Origin: Chitinispirillales bacterium
Lineage (GTDB): Bacteria; Fibrobacterota; Chitinivibrionia; Chitinivibrionales; Chitinivibrionaceae
DNA: 19,743 nucleotides
Reading direction: 5' to 3'
Assembly: GCA_031254455.1 (NCBI GenBank)
Contig: JAIRUI010000041.1
Span: forward strand, 1-19,743
Within the stretch, counting starts at the first letter, position 1, and every line of letters begins with the position of its first letter. Positions 1 through 7,257 of this stretch are shown one piece after another. Below the pieces are notes generated by a model. It was not told the origin of the DNA and did not search any database. It worked only from the letters and a program-made list of their open reading frames with translations. The translations under genes and the position numbers were made by a program.

Positions 1-135
1 GTTATAGATGCGGTTTCTTATGACGCAAAAACAAGAATTGTAAGCGTAACGTTTCCAAGCGGCGCAACTTATGAATATAACAACATAAGCCTTGAAATGT
101 TAAAACAATGGGCTTATGCCGTTTCAATATTATAA
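1..135 (+). CDS. KTSC-domain protein, C-terminal part (5' end outside window)
   Basis: The frame is open from the first base and ends at a TAA, giving 44 residues. The reading VSYDAKTRIVSVTF, then PSGATYEYNNIS and a closing helix, matches the pattern of the short KTSC domain: a hydrophobic strand, an 'F-x-x-G-x-x-Y-x-Y' strand pair and a final helix. KTSC domains are small stand-alone or fused modules common in bacteria and phages, and their biochemical role is not established. The usual 'K-T-S-C'-like end is not clear here (it reads AYAVSIL), so the protein may be a divergent member. The start codon, total length and upstream partners lie outside the window. Confidence 0.55.
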   Translation, partial: VIDAVSYDAKTRIVSVTFPSGATYEYNNISLEMLKQWAYAVSIL

Positions 136-356
136 TACAATTGCGTAGCGTAAAACTTATGCAAATCGTCATAATAATCCGCCATCTTGTTACAACGGTA
201 TATCATACGGTAACCCAATACCCCGTAAACACACGTAGAAAAAGCGTTTGAACGCTTAATTTTTAGCTTATATAAATGAGATAACGATTTAGCAACCGCC
301 GCCAATTCTTGATATTCCGTATCATCTATAATATAAAACTGTACGTAAAAACATTC
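114..356 (-). pseudogene. possible minus-strand ORF remnant, unknown family
   Basis: On the minus strand a frame is open from just after a TAG (complement of 357-359) down to a TAA at 114-116, about 80 codons. The residues look protein-like: a helix around QELAAVAKSLSHLYKLKIKR, then YGVLGYRMIYRC and a Tyr-rich tail. There is no ATG in the frame. The only usual start is a TTG at 305, which has no good ribosome binding site and would leave the protein-like upstream part untranslated. A nearby ATG is in another frame, which suggests a truncated or frameshifted gene. Its 3' end overlaps the KTSC gene by 22 bases. No family is recognised, and it could also be a chance ORF. Confidence 0.22.
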
Positions 357-532
357 CTATAAACATTTTTCTTTACTTTAGGCTAAATGAACATTTTGTA
401 AAGTAACAAAACTCTGTTATTTCTTTTTTGTTTGGCTGTAAATAAACGCGGCATTATTTTTTATTTTGCAGTTTTTCGCTTGTTAAAGTATGACAATAAA
501 TGTATTTTACTTGTATTACGAAAAGAGAAATT
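136..532. other. AT-rich intergenic region upstream of the AraC-family gene
   Basis: This stretch of about 400 bases holds the doubtful minus-strand ORF remnant in its left half. The right half (about 360-532) is very AT-rich and must contain the promoter of the regulator gene, but no convincing -35/-10 pair was found. The best candidate is TTGCAG at 466-471 and TATGAC at 489-494 with a 17-base spacer, which is weak. No tRNA, terminator hairpin or repeat was seen. Confidence 0.4.
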
Positions 533-1627
533 ATGAAATATTTTATCGCAATCGCCATAGGAATAATTGCCGCCGCCGCCGTATTTTTTACACAATACGG
601 CGGTTCGATGGAATTGTTCGATTTGAGAGAAACATTTTTTGAATACGGTGTTTTTTCAAATGCCGGCACGCCTCGCGAAACGATAGATTCGCCGTTGCAT
701 GGACATATACACTTTTCCCGCACTGCGCCGTTTGACAGCAAAGAGCCGTATCAATATATGCTTTTTCACGCTAACGATTTGTTCAGAACAATCGATTTGG
801 AGAAATATAAAAAATTGGAAATAGCCGTTTTACCCGAGCACGACAAGGATATAATGATTACGCTTTATATGTATGTTCCGGGTTTTTCCGGACCGACTAT
901 GGAAAGCAACCGCCCGTATTCTTTCATTATCAGATTAAGACCGAACCAATTCAAATATCAGGTGAAATTAAAAGATTTCGCTACGCCGAACTGGTGGTTT
1001 TATCTGCATAATGTGAGAGAAGAAACCTTGCCTAAAACCGATTGGCACAAAATGACGCATATTTGCGTCAACGATTACCCGTTTAATTCAGGAAGCAACG
1101 ACGGCGAATGGATTGCCCCCATTACGGAAATTCGTTTTATAGACGACCCTTATCACAACATATGGGCGGCGATTTTTATCGGAATAGCTTCAATGTCGCT
1201 TTTTATGGGAATATTTGTAAAACTTAATTTTTTCGACAAAAAGAAAATGCGCTCGTCGGATAAAAAATCCGTCCCGTATTTGTCGCCCGCTTCGGATTTT
1301 GAAAAAATTCAAAGTGAAAAACTTATAAAGTTTATAAACGAAAATTACACCGATCCGAATTTGACGCTTAAAACTATTGAAAAAGAATTCGGACTTACCA
1401 AGTTTCAAGTTAATAACATTATGCAAAGATATTGCTCGACAAATTACCTGCGCTATATAAACAATTTGCAGACGAAATATGCGAAGGAACTGTTGCGTGA
1501 CAAAGAAAATTCGATACAGAAAATAGCCAAAACCGTAGGCTATCCGCATGCAAATTCGTTTTCCAGAGCGTTCAAAAGAATTACCGGAAAGACTCCTGCG
1601 GAATTTAGAAAGAGTTTGGAAAAATAA
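533..1627 (+). CDS. membrane-anchored AraC-family transcriptional regulator with extracytoplasmic sensor
   Basis: The predicted protein has 364 residues from the ATG at 533, which is preceded by a weak AGAGAAA site. An upstream ATG at 500 would add 11 residues before the membrane helix and is less likely. Layout: TM helix at about 4-22, a roughly 185-residue outside domain, a second TM helix at about 210-230 (IFIGIASMSLFMGIF), a basic linker, then an AraC DNA-binding domain at about 255-364. The C-terminal signature VGYPHANSFSRAFKRITGKT is the classic second helix-turn-helix of AraC proteins. The outside domain has strands ending in 'NWWFYL' and 'ITEIRFID' that resemble a CBM/CIA30-type jelly roll, so a carbohydrate or envelope signal is plausible but inferred. 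A two-TM AraC one-component sensor is uncommon compared with soluble AraC proteins. Target genes are unknown. Confidence 0.85.
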   Translation: MKYFIAIAIGIIAAAAVFFTQYGGSMELFDLRETFFEYGVFSNAGTPRETIDSPLHGHIHFSRTAPFDSKEPYQYMLFHANDLFRTIDLEKYKKLEIAVLPEHDKDIMITLYMYVPGFSGPTMESNRPYSFIIRLRPNQFKYQVKLKDFATPNWWFYLHNVREETLPKTDWHKMTHICVNDYPFNSGSNDGEWIAPITEIRFIDDPYHNIWAAIFIGIASMSLFMGIFVKLNFFDKKKMRSSDKKSVPYLSPASDFEKIQSEKLIKFINENYTDPNLTLKTIEKEFGLTKFQVNNIMQRYCSTNYLRYINNLQTKYAKELLRDKENSIQKIAKTVGYPHANSFSRAFKRITGKTPAEFRKSLEK

Positions 1628-1651
1628 GAAAGTTAACATCCGCCGTCCTAA

Positions 1652-1891
1652 TTTAAGGAAAACGATGACTGTTTCATACTTTTTGGCGGCAGCGGGAGTG
1701 AATTGGCGTTATGTAAAAATTTGAAACGAAATTATATAAGTTGTGAACTTCACCCTGAATACTACCAAATGATCCTAGACCGTTTGAGTAACAAAAACGG
1801 TTTTATTAAAGATGAATACCGAATACAAAGTGTTGTCGGAAAAAGAAAAAACTACGACCAGCCGTCTCTATTTATGCAAGAAAATATTTGA
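1652..1891 (+). pseudogene. C-terminal remnant of a DNA methyltransferase
   Basis: The frame opens only after a TAA at 1649-1651 and runs to a TGA, giving about 79 residues. It reads DDCFILFGGSGSELALCKNL, then RNYISCELHPEYYQMILDRL. That is the SAM-binding motif I block ('D-x-F-x-GSGTT-x-x-A') and the following acidic strand ('x-GxExxxxYxxxAxxRL') of N6-adenine/N4-cytosine methyltransferases in which motif I follows the catalytic motif. The motif is degraded (GGSGSE in place of the usual GSGTT). The catalytic (D/N/S)PP(Y/F) motif and target recognition region are missing upstream. The fragment therefore cannot be a working enzyme and is best read as debris of a lost restriction-modification or phage-borne methylase. 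A TTG at 1703 could start a 62-residue peptide, but no ribosome binding site supports it. Confidence 0.7.
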
Positions 1892-1957
1892 AATTAGAGT
1901 AAATTACCACGCCATATTGTATTTTACCAAAAAAAAATAAATTAAAAAGAGGATTTT

Positions 1958-2383
1958 ATGGCAGCTCAGATAGACCAGAAGTTAATAAGTCAAAACGTTC
2001 AAAACGAAATGGCAAAAAAACAGCAGGCGATTATAAGACAGTATCAAAAGCCGCTTTCAATGGGCAAAAATATGAAACTTTTACAGGACTTTTTAATGTC
2101 GCAAAAAACTGTCGGAAGCGCCGCATATTTGGAATTATCGCCGATTTTGCAGGAAATCGTATTAAAACTAAATTTATCGTCTATAGAAATTCTTGTAAAA
2201 AACGAAAAAAATCCGTTCAAAAAATTAAGGTACAAAATTGCAATCTTCGCGACCAAAAAAATGGCGTCTGCAAGAAAAGCGAAAGGACAATTAGATAAAG
2301 AAAAGGCAAGAAAAAAACAGACGAAAATCGAAGCGAAAAAGCAAAAAGATAAAAAAATCGTGAAGAAACCAAAAAACAAATAA
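1958..2383 (+). CDS. hypothetical lysine-rich small protein
   Basis: This 141-residue protein starts at an ATG with an AGAGGA site seven bases upstream. No family is recognised. The N-terminal 95 residues look helical (for example QNEMAKKQQAIIRQYQ and a leucine-rich segment around LELSPILQEIVLKL). The last 45 residues are dominated by Lys, Ala, Gln and Glu and contain almost no hydrophobic positions. Such a tail is typical of a disordered nucleic-acid- or ribosome-binding extension, but that is inference. It has no signal peptide or membrane segment. The stop lies 19 bases before the phosphofructokinase start, with a new AAAGGAG site between, so the two are probably co-transcribed. Base composition matches the neighbours. 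Confidence 0.7.
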   Translation: MAAQIDQKLISQNVQNEMAKKQQAIIRQYQKPLSMGKNMKLLQDFLMSQKTVGSAAYLELSPILQEIVLKLNLSSIEILVKNEKNPFKKLRYKIAIFATKKMASARKAKGQLDKEKARKKQTKIEAKKQKDKKIVKKPKNK

Positions 2384-2402
2384 AATTTTCAAAGGAGTTT
2401 TT

Positions 2403-3635
2403 GTGTCGGACGTAAAAAGAGTTGCGTTATTAACCGCGGGCGGATTGGCGCCTTGTTTGTCAAGCGCCGTAGGAGGTTTGATTGAAAGATACGCGGAAAT
2501 CGCCCCACAAATTGATATTATCGCGTACACAGGCGGATACAAAGGACTTTTGCAGGGGAAATATATTCGCGTAACTCCCGAAATAAGAGAAAACGCTCGG
2601 TTTTTGCACGAACACGGCGGAAGTCCCATAGGAAACAGCCGCGTTAAACTTACAAACGTCAAAGACTGCGTAAAAAGAGGACTTGTTAAAGAAGGCGAAG
2701 ACCCTTTGAAAGTCGCGGCTCAGCAGCTTACCAAAGACGGCGTTGACGTTTTGCATACCATCGGCGGCGACGACACGAACACGACCGCGGCGGATTTAGC
2801 CGCATATTTGGCGAAAAATAATTACAACCTTACGGTTGTAGGGCTTCCAAAAACAATAGACAACGATGTTTATCCCATTCGTCAGTCGCTTGGCGCTTGG
2901 ACGGCGGCGCAATTCGGCGCACAATTTTTTAGAAATGTCGTAGCCGAACATTCCGCAAATCCGCGGATGCTTATAATTCACGAAGTTATGGGACGAAATT
3001 GCGGCTGGCTCACGGCTGAGACCGCATTGGAATATCGTAAACTTATCGCAAGCTCGAACTTTATTCCGCAAATCGGCTGTTCAATGGACGGGATTGACGT
3101 TCACGCTGTTTTTATTCCCGAAATGGAAATAAATATTGAAGCGGAAGCGGCGCGTTTGAATAAAATTATGGATAAAATCGACTGCGTGAATATTTTTATT
3201 TCCGAAGGCGCGGGCGTAGATTCGATTGTCAAACAAATAGAGGCGAGCGGACAGGAAGTCCAAAGAGACGCGTTCGGACACATAAAATTAGACGCGATAA
3301 ATCCGGGTAAATGGTTTGGCGAACAGTTTTCAAAAATGCTCGACGCCGAAAAGGTTTTAGTGCAAAAGTCGGGATATTACGCGCGGGCGGCTGCGGCTAA
3401 TGCACGCGATTTGTCTTTGATAAAAAGTTGCACGGATTTAGCCGTAGATTGCGCACTGCGCCGCGAAGGCGGAGTTATCGGACACGACGAAGATAAAAAT
3501 AACGTTCTCCGCGCAATAGAGTTTGACAGAATCGCAGGCGGAAAGCCGTTTAATATCGACACCGCCTGGTTTGAGCGGCTGCTTAAAGATATAGGTCAAA
3601 CGAAAGGTAAAAATATTGCAAAAAGCGGGCATTGA
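2403..3635 (+). CDS. pfp: PPi-dependent 6-phosphofructokinase (diphosphate--fructose-6-phosphate 1-phosphotransferase)
   Basis: The 410-residue cytoplasmic enzyme interconverts fructose 6-phosphate and fructose 1,6-bisphosphate in glycolysis. The GTG start follows AAAGGAG at good spacing. Visible motifs are an N-terminal TAGGLAPCLSSAVGG phosphate-binding loop, GGDDTN at residues 121-126, PKTIDND at 149-155 with the catalytic Asp153, and MGRNCGW at 196-202. Asp124 replaces the Gly of GGDG in ATP-dependent enzymes, and Lys150 replaces the Gly of PGTIDND. These two substitutions are the established determinants for pyrophosphate rather than ATP as phosphoryl donor. The length suits the PPi-type family. 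The gene follows the lysine-rich protein and its end overlaps the exporter gene by 20 bases, an unusual partnership. No disrupting mutation is seen. Confidence 0.93.
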   Translation: MSDVKRVALLTAGGLAPCLSSAVGGLIERYAEIAPQIDIIAYTGGYKGLLQGKYIRVTPEIRENARFLHEHGGSPIGNSRVKLTNVKDCVKRGLVKEGEDPLKVAAQQLTKDGVDVLHTIGGDDTNTTAADLAAYLAKNNYNLTVVGLPKTIDNDVYPIRQSLGAWTAAQFGAQFFRNVVAEHSANPRMLIIHEVMGRNCGWLTAETALEYRKLIASSNFIPQIGCSMDGIDVHAVFIPEMEINIEAEAARLNKIMDKIDCVNIFISEGAGVDSIVKQIEASGQEVQRDAFGHIKLDAINPGKWFGEQFSKMLDAEKVLVQKSGYYARAAAANARDLSLIKSCTDLAVDCALRREGGVIGHDEDKNNVLRAIEFDRIAGGKPFNIDTAWFERLLKDIGQTKGKNIAKSGH

Positions 3636-5907
3636 TAAAACAACAATTTTCATAATCATTGTTGTTTTTGCGGCTTTTGCCATATTTTTCAAAATTCGAC
3701 AGGGAATAGATGTAGATTCTTCCGTTCTGTCGCTTTTGTCTGCCGACAAATCCCAAAAAATTATTCAGGATTTGACGGACAACGCCGCCGACGAATTGTC
3801 GCGCAAAGCGTTTTTTTTGATTTTGGACGAAGACGAAGAAAATGCGATAATTTCTGCAAAAAAAATTATGGAATTATCGCAAGAATCGGAAATCTTCAGT
3901 GAAATTTCTTCAGGAACTTCAAAAGAAATCGAAAAGGAATATTTTAAGTGGTTTTTTGAGCGAAGATATTCGCTTTTGTCCGATAATATGCGGGAAATCG
4001 TCGAAGACGTAAATTCTTCTAAAAAATTTATAGAGTATTATAACGAAAAAATTTTCGCACCTTTGCCGGATTTTTACGGCGAAAATCTGAATCTTGATCC
4101 GATTATGCTTTTTATGGATAAAATGCTGGAACTGAACGGAAATTCGCAGTGGATTAGCGACGGCGATTTTTTGATTTTTCCGTCCGATACGACCGCAATT
4201 TTAATTAACGTGACACTCAAAGAAAGCAGTTTCTCGCCGAAAGTTCAAAATGATTTGGAAAGATTAATTTCGCTGATAGAGTCTTCTGTAACTTCCAATC
4301 TTTCGGTAACCGGCGTAGCCCGATACGCAAAAAAAGGTTTTGACGAAGGTAAAAGAGACGCGGGAATTATCGGCGCCGTTTCGTTTACGGCGGTCGTAAT
4401 TTTACTCTTTTCGGTTTTTCGCAATATCTTAGTTATTTTTGCAGGACTTATACCTATTTTTTGCGGACTGATTTTCGCATTTTCGGCGCTTGTTTCGCTT
4501 TCGCCCGAAATAAACGGGATCGCGCTGTCTATGGGCGCATGTTTTGTGGGAATCGTAATAGACTATTCGCTGCATTATTTGACGCAAAATCAAACAGATC
4601 CGAAAAAACGGCTGAAAGCGATTTTCGGCGGAATAACTTTAAGCGTAATTTCGACAATCGCAGGGTTTTGCGCGTTTTTCATAACACCGGTTTTGGGACT
4701 TCGCCATATCGCGATTATGAGTGTTTTCGGACTTGCTGGTGCGTATTTAAGCGTAGTAATTTTGTTTCCCGATATTAAATTTGCAAATAAAAAACTTCCG
4801 TTTGAATTGCCCGAAAAGTCGATTTCGCAAATTCCTTTTTCGGTTTCGATTATAATAGCGATTCTGATAAGCGCAATTTCTATCCCCGGAATTTTGGGAG
4901 TAAAATATAACGACGGCGTGGAAAATTTTAGAAATCCCGCACCCGAACTTGAAGCGCAGGAAGCGATTTTGCGAAAATTTACGGGAAATACCGAAGCGAA
5001 TAAATTTTTGGCGGTCGTCGGCAAAAACAACGACGATATGTTAAACGAATTGTCAAAAATTTCGATTCGACTCAATTCTCTGAAAAATAAAAGGAGTATA
5101 GAAAATTACCGCTCAATAGGACAATACTTGAACAGCGCCGAAAACGCCGATAAAAATCGTAAAAATCTGCTGAAAACTTTAACGCAAAACGACGGCGAAG
5201 TACTTAAATATTTGAAAGGAATCGGCTTCAAAGACGGCGTTTTGCAAAATCTAATCAACGAATTGTCGGCAAAGACATATAAAAAATCGGATTTTGACGA
5301 GTTCTTTAATTCACCTGTCTCAAAAAACTTCAAATCGACTTTTGTTTGCGGCGATTCTCTGTCTGCGGCGCTTGTTTTGCTTGACGACATAAGGGACGAA
5401 AGCGAAATAAAGTCGCTTGAAAACAAAACGAGCGTTTTTTATTTTAACCGAATCGACGAAATAACTTCGGTTTTACAAAACTACCGTAAAACGATGCTTA
5501 AAACGATTTTTATCGCCGCTTTGGTAATTTTTTCGTTTCTACTCGTATATTTTTGGATTTCAAACGGATTTTTATCGGCGGTTTCGGTTATAATTCCGCC
5601 GTTCTTGACGCTCGTTTCAACGCAGGCGATTTTGGGATATTTGGGCGTAGAACAAAATTTAATGCACTGCGTCGGGCAGTTACTGGTTTTGGGAATAGGC
5701 GTCGATTATTCTATTTTCAGAGCGAAAAGCGAAAATCGTTTGAACGAAACCGAACTTGCGGTTTTGCTTTCGTGTATTACCTCGTTTATGGCGTTTGGGC
5801 TTTTGTTTTTTGCAAAAACGCCTGCGCTTAAATCAATGGGCGAAATCGTTGCGCCCGGGATCGTTTTATCGTATTTGTTTTCGCTTTTGGTAAAAAGAAA
5901 AGGCTGA
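3616..5907 (+). CDS. MMPL/RND-superfamily predicted exporter
   Basis: The inner-membrane protein has 763 residues and starts at a TTG inside the end of the phosphofructokinase gene. AAAGG at 3603-3607 serves as its ribosome binding site, so translation is probably coupled. The layout is the duplicated RND plan. One TM helix is near the N-terminus (IFIIIVVFAAFAIFFKI), followed by a roughly 220-residue outside loop and five helices at about 245-385. A further helix at about 405-425 precedes a second loop of about 195 residues, and five helices lie at about 625-760. The paired intramembrane motifs GIVIDYSLHYL and GIGVDYSIF are the Asp-Tyr motifs used for proton coupling in MMPL proteins. Relatives (COG4258-type exporters) move lipids or lipid-linked metabolites, but no biosynthetic genes lie here to name the substrate. 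Confidence 0.85.
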   Translation: MQKAGIDKTTIFIIIVVFAAFAIFFKIRQGIDVDSSVLSLLSADKSQKIIQDLTDNAADELSRKAFFLILDEDEENAIISAKKIMELSQESEIFSEISSGTSKEIEKEYFKWFFERRYSLLSDNMREIVEDVNSSKKFIEYYNEKIFAPLPDFYGENLNLDPIMLFMDKMLELNGNSQWISDGDFLIFPSDTTAILINVTLKESSFSPKVQNDLERLISLIESSVTSNLSVTGVARYAKKGFDEGKRDAGIIGAVSFTAVVILLFSVFRNILVIFAGLIPIFCGLIFAFSALVSLSPEINGIALSMGACFVGIVIDYSLHYLTQNQTDPKKRLKAIFGGITLSVISTIAGFCAFFITPVLGLRHIAIMSVFGLAGAYLSVVILFPDIKFANKKLPFELPEKSISQIPFSVSIIIAILISAISIPGILGVKYNDGVENFRNPAPELEAQEAILRKFTGNTEANKFLAVVGKNNDDMLNELSKISIRLNSLKNKRSIENYRSIGQYLNSAENADKNRKNLLKTLTQNDGEVLKYLKGIGFKDGVLQNLINELSAKTYKKSDFDEFFNSPVSKNFKSTFVCGDSLSAALVLLDDIRDESEIKSLENKTSVFYFNRIDEITSVLQNYRKTMLKTIFIAALVIFSFLLVYFWISNGFLSAVSVIIPPFLTLVSTQAILGYLGVEQNLMHCVGQLLVLGIGVDYSIFRAKSENRLNETELAVLLSCITSFMAFGLLFFAKTPALKSMGEIVAPGIVLSYLFSLLVKRKG

Positions 5908-5928
5908 TTATTCTATATATAGAAATAA
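5908..5928. terminator. AT-rich palindrome between convergent genes, possible bidirectional terminator
   Basis: TTCTATATATAGAA at 5911-5924 is a perfect palindrome in the 33-base gap between the convergent exporter and lipoprotein genes. TTA/TAA flanks can extend the stem with one bulge. The position suits a shared terminator, but the stem has only two G:C pairs and no long T tract, so the assignment is weak. Confidence 0.25.
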
Positions 5929-5940
5929 CAGAAACAATCG

Positions 5941-6513
5941 CTAACCGCATTGCCCTCTCTTTGCCCGCTTTATTTTCTTTATTCCCGATACTATCGCGCC
6001 GGCGCTAAACGGTATAAAAAAAGAACCGGCTATAATCTGTTTTATTCCCTTCTTTCTATTAAAACAATCGCCAGTCGAATAGTCGTTGTTTTTGACGATA
6101 GCGACAGTGTTATCCAAAGGAATTTCCGTTTTTTCTATCATTCTGAAATTTTTGTATCTTGCGGGATAACCGATAACCGTTATTTTTACGCCGCCCAATC
6201 CGTCGTATTCGTAAAAATATGTCGGTTCGACCATTAAATCCGCAATATCTTTATCCAATTTTCCGGAATTATATTTTATCAAAGCGTCTAACATCGCGAC
6301 TTTTCCAATCTCGTTCAACTTATCTTTTCTGCCGGTCGCATTCCCGACTATTTTGTTTGGACTTACATCCAAATCCGCCGTTAAAGTCGGTTTTTCCCAA
6401 TCCGTGTTCGCGTCGATTGTTTTCAGCGAATTGGTCATAGCGGCGCAACCTGACAACATAACGCCGATAAAAACCGCAGTTATAGACAAAAAACACCTTT
6501 TTAGATTATTCAT
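5941..6513 (-). CDS. predicted lipoprotein, unknown function
   Basis: The 190-residue product is read on the minus strand from an ATG with a strong AAGGAGG site and ends at a TAG. The N-terminus has Lys/Arg, a hydrophobic stretch and the lipobox LSGC with the acylated Cys at residue 23, so it should be exported and lipid-anchored, probably in the outer membrane. The mature part has no domain I recognise. It contains segments such as EYDGLGGVKITVIGYPARYK that look like beta strands. Near the C-terminus is a Gly/Ala-rich hydrophobic segment (IIAGSFFIPFSAGAIVSGIK), which is odd for a soluble lipoprotein and could pack on a membrane. It is convergent with the exporter and divergent from the DUF486 gene, so it appears monocistronic. 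Confidence 0.78.
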   Translation of the reverse strand: MNNLKRCFLSITAVFIGVMLSGCAAMTNSLKTIDANTDWEKPTLTADLDVSPNKIVGNATGRKDKLNEIGKVAMLDALIKYNSGKLDKDIADLMVEPTYFYEYDGLGGVKITVIGYPARYKNFRMIEKTEIPLDNTVAIVKNNDYSTGDCFNRKKGIKQIIAGSFFIPFSAGAIVSGIKKIKRAKRGQCG

Positions 6514-6610
6514 AAAACCTCCTTAAATTTATATCGTATGGGATAAATGAAGTTCGGCGTCGATAAATATAATTTATTTGTTGCGGCGATATTAAAAAAT
6601 CTTGAATTAT

Positions 6611-6637
6611 TTGTTTTTTATTCGATTTGTATATAAT
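6611..6637 (+). promoter_or_regulatory. candidate sigma-70 promoter for the DUF486 gene
   Basis: The 214-base divergent region 6514-6727 must hold two promoters. Rightward, a perfect TATAAT lies at 6632-6637. The best -35 is TTGTTT at 6611-6616, leaving a short 15-base spacer. The lipoprotein promoter on the other strand could not be placed with confidence in the AT-rich 6540-6600 stretch. Confidence 0.35.
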
Positions 6638-6727
6638 TCATGCAAATCCGCAATATAAATATTAGATTTAATACGATATGAAGCATATCAAAACGGAAAC
6701 GGTAATCCGTCGAACAAGGACATAAAA

Positions 6728-7096
6728 ATGAAAATCGTAAACACTCTTATTTTACTAGTCGTATCCAACGTTTTTATGACTTTGGCTTGGTACGGACATC
6801 TGAAATTGCAGAATATGAAAATAATCGATAATTGGCCGCTCTACTGCGTCGTTTTGTTGTCTTGGGGAATCGCTCTGTTTGAATATTGTTTTCAAGTTCC
6901 CGCCAACAGAATCGGATTTCAAGGCAACGCGGGACCGTTTTCTCTGATGCAGTTGAAGGTAATTCAAGAAGTCGTTACCTTAGTCGTTTTTACGCTTTTT
7001 TCTTTGCTGGCTTTTGAAAACGAGAAATTGCAGTTAAACCATATCGCGGCGTTTGTATGTTTGGTTTTGGCGGTGTATTTTGTGTTTATGAAATAA
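6728..7096 (+). CDS. DUF486 (DMT-family) small integral membrane protein
   Basis: The 122-residue protein starts at an ATG with AAGGA upstream. It has four predicted membrane helices: about 4-22, 36-54, 77-97 and 103-121. The conserved DUF486 features are visible: an N-terminal 'NxFMTxAWYGHLK', a central 'WGIALFEYCFQVPANRIG', and 'FSLMQLKVIQEVVTL' before helix three. The family belongs to the drug/metabolite transporter superfamily and is half the size of a typical EamA protein. It may act as a dimer, and no substrate is established. The gene appears monocistronic and is the last ordinary chromosomal gene before the tail operon. Its end is 161 bases from the sheath start, so it marks the left boundary of the phage-like region. 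Confidence 0.88.
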   Translation: MKIVNTLILLVVSNVFMTLAWYGHLKLQNMKIIDNWPLYCVVLLSWGIALFEYCFQVPANRIGFQGNAGPFSLMQLKVIQEVVTLVVFTLFSLLAFENEKLQLNHIAAFVCLVLAVYFVFMK

Positions 7097-7184
7097 GGCG
7101 GCGAAACAAAAAACTAAATATACGCTTTTCGACCATTACCGCCGCAGAATAAATTATATTTCGTAAACAGAAAAGTTTTTGGGA

Positions 7185-7213
7185 TTGAAAGAGAGAGAAG
7201 ACGGCGGTATAAT
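7185..7213 (+). promoter_or_regulatory. sigma-70 promoter of the contractile-tail operon
   Basis: TTGAAA at 7185-7190 and a perfect TATAAT at 7208-7213 are separated by 17 bases, which is near consensus. Transcription would begin around 7220, leaving a leader of about 38 bases to the GAGGAGGG site and the sheath ATG. It is the only good promoter seen ahead of the operon, and no other gap of promoter size occurs up to the window end. An 8-base inverted pair (7137-7144 with 7202-7209) has its right arm overlapping the first two bases of the -10 box and may be an operator, which is speculative. Confidence 0.6.
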
Positions 7214-7257
7214 ATAAGTTGAGATAAACGAACAATTACCCATAGAGGAGGGAACAA

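Noticed and set aside
1703..1891. An intact small 62-residue gene
   Set aside because: Methyltransferase motif I extends upstream of the TTG in the same frame, so the ORF is the tail of a truncated gene.
4590..5075. Minus-strand ORF of 161 codons inside the exporter gene
   Set aside because: It is a shadow of a clearly coding 12-TM exporter frame, with no ribosome binding site or domain.
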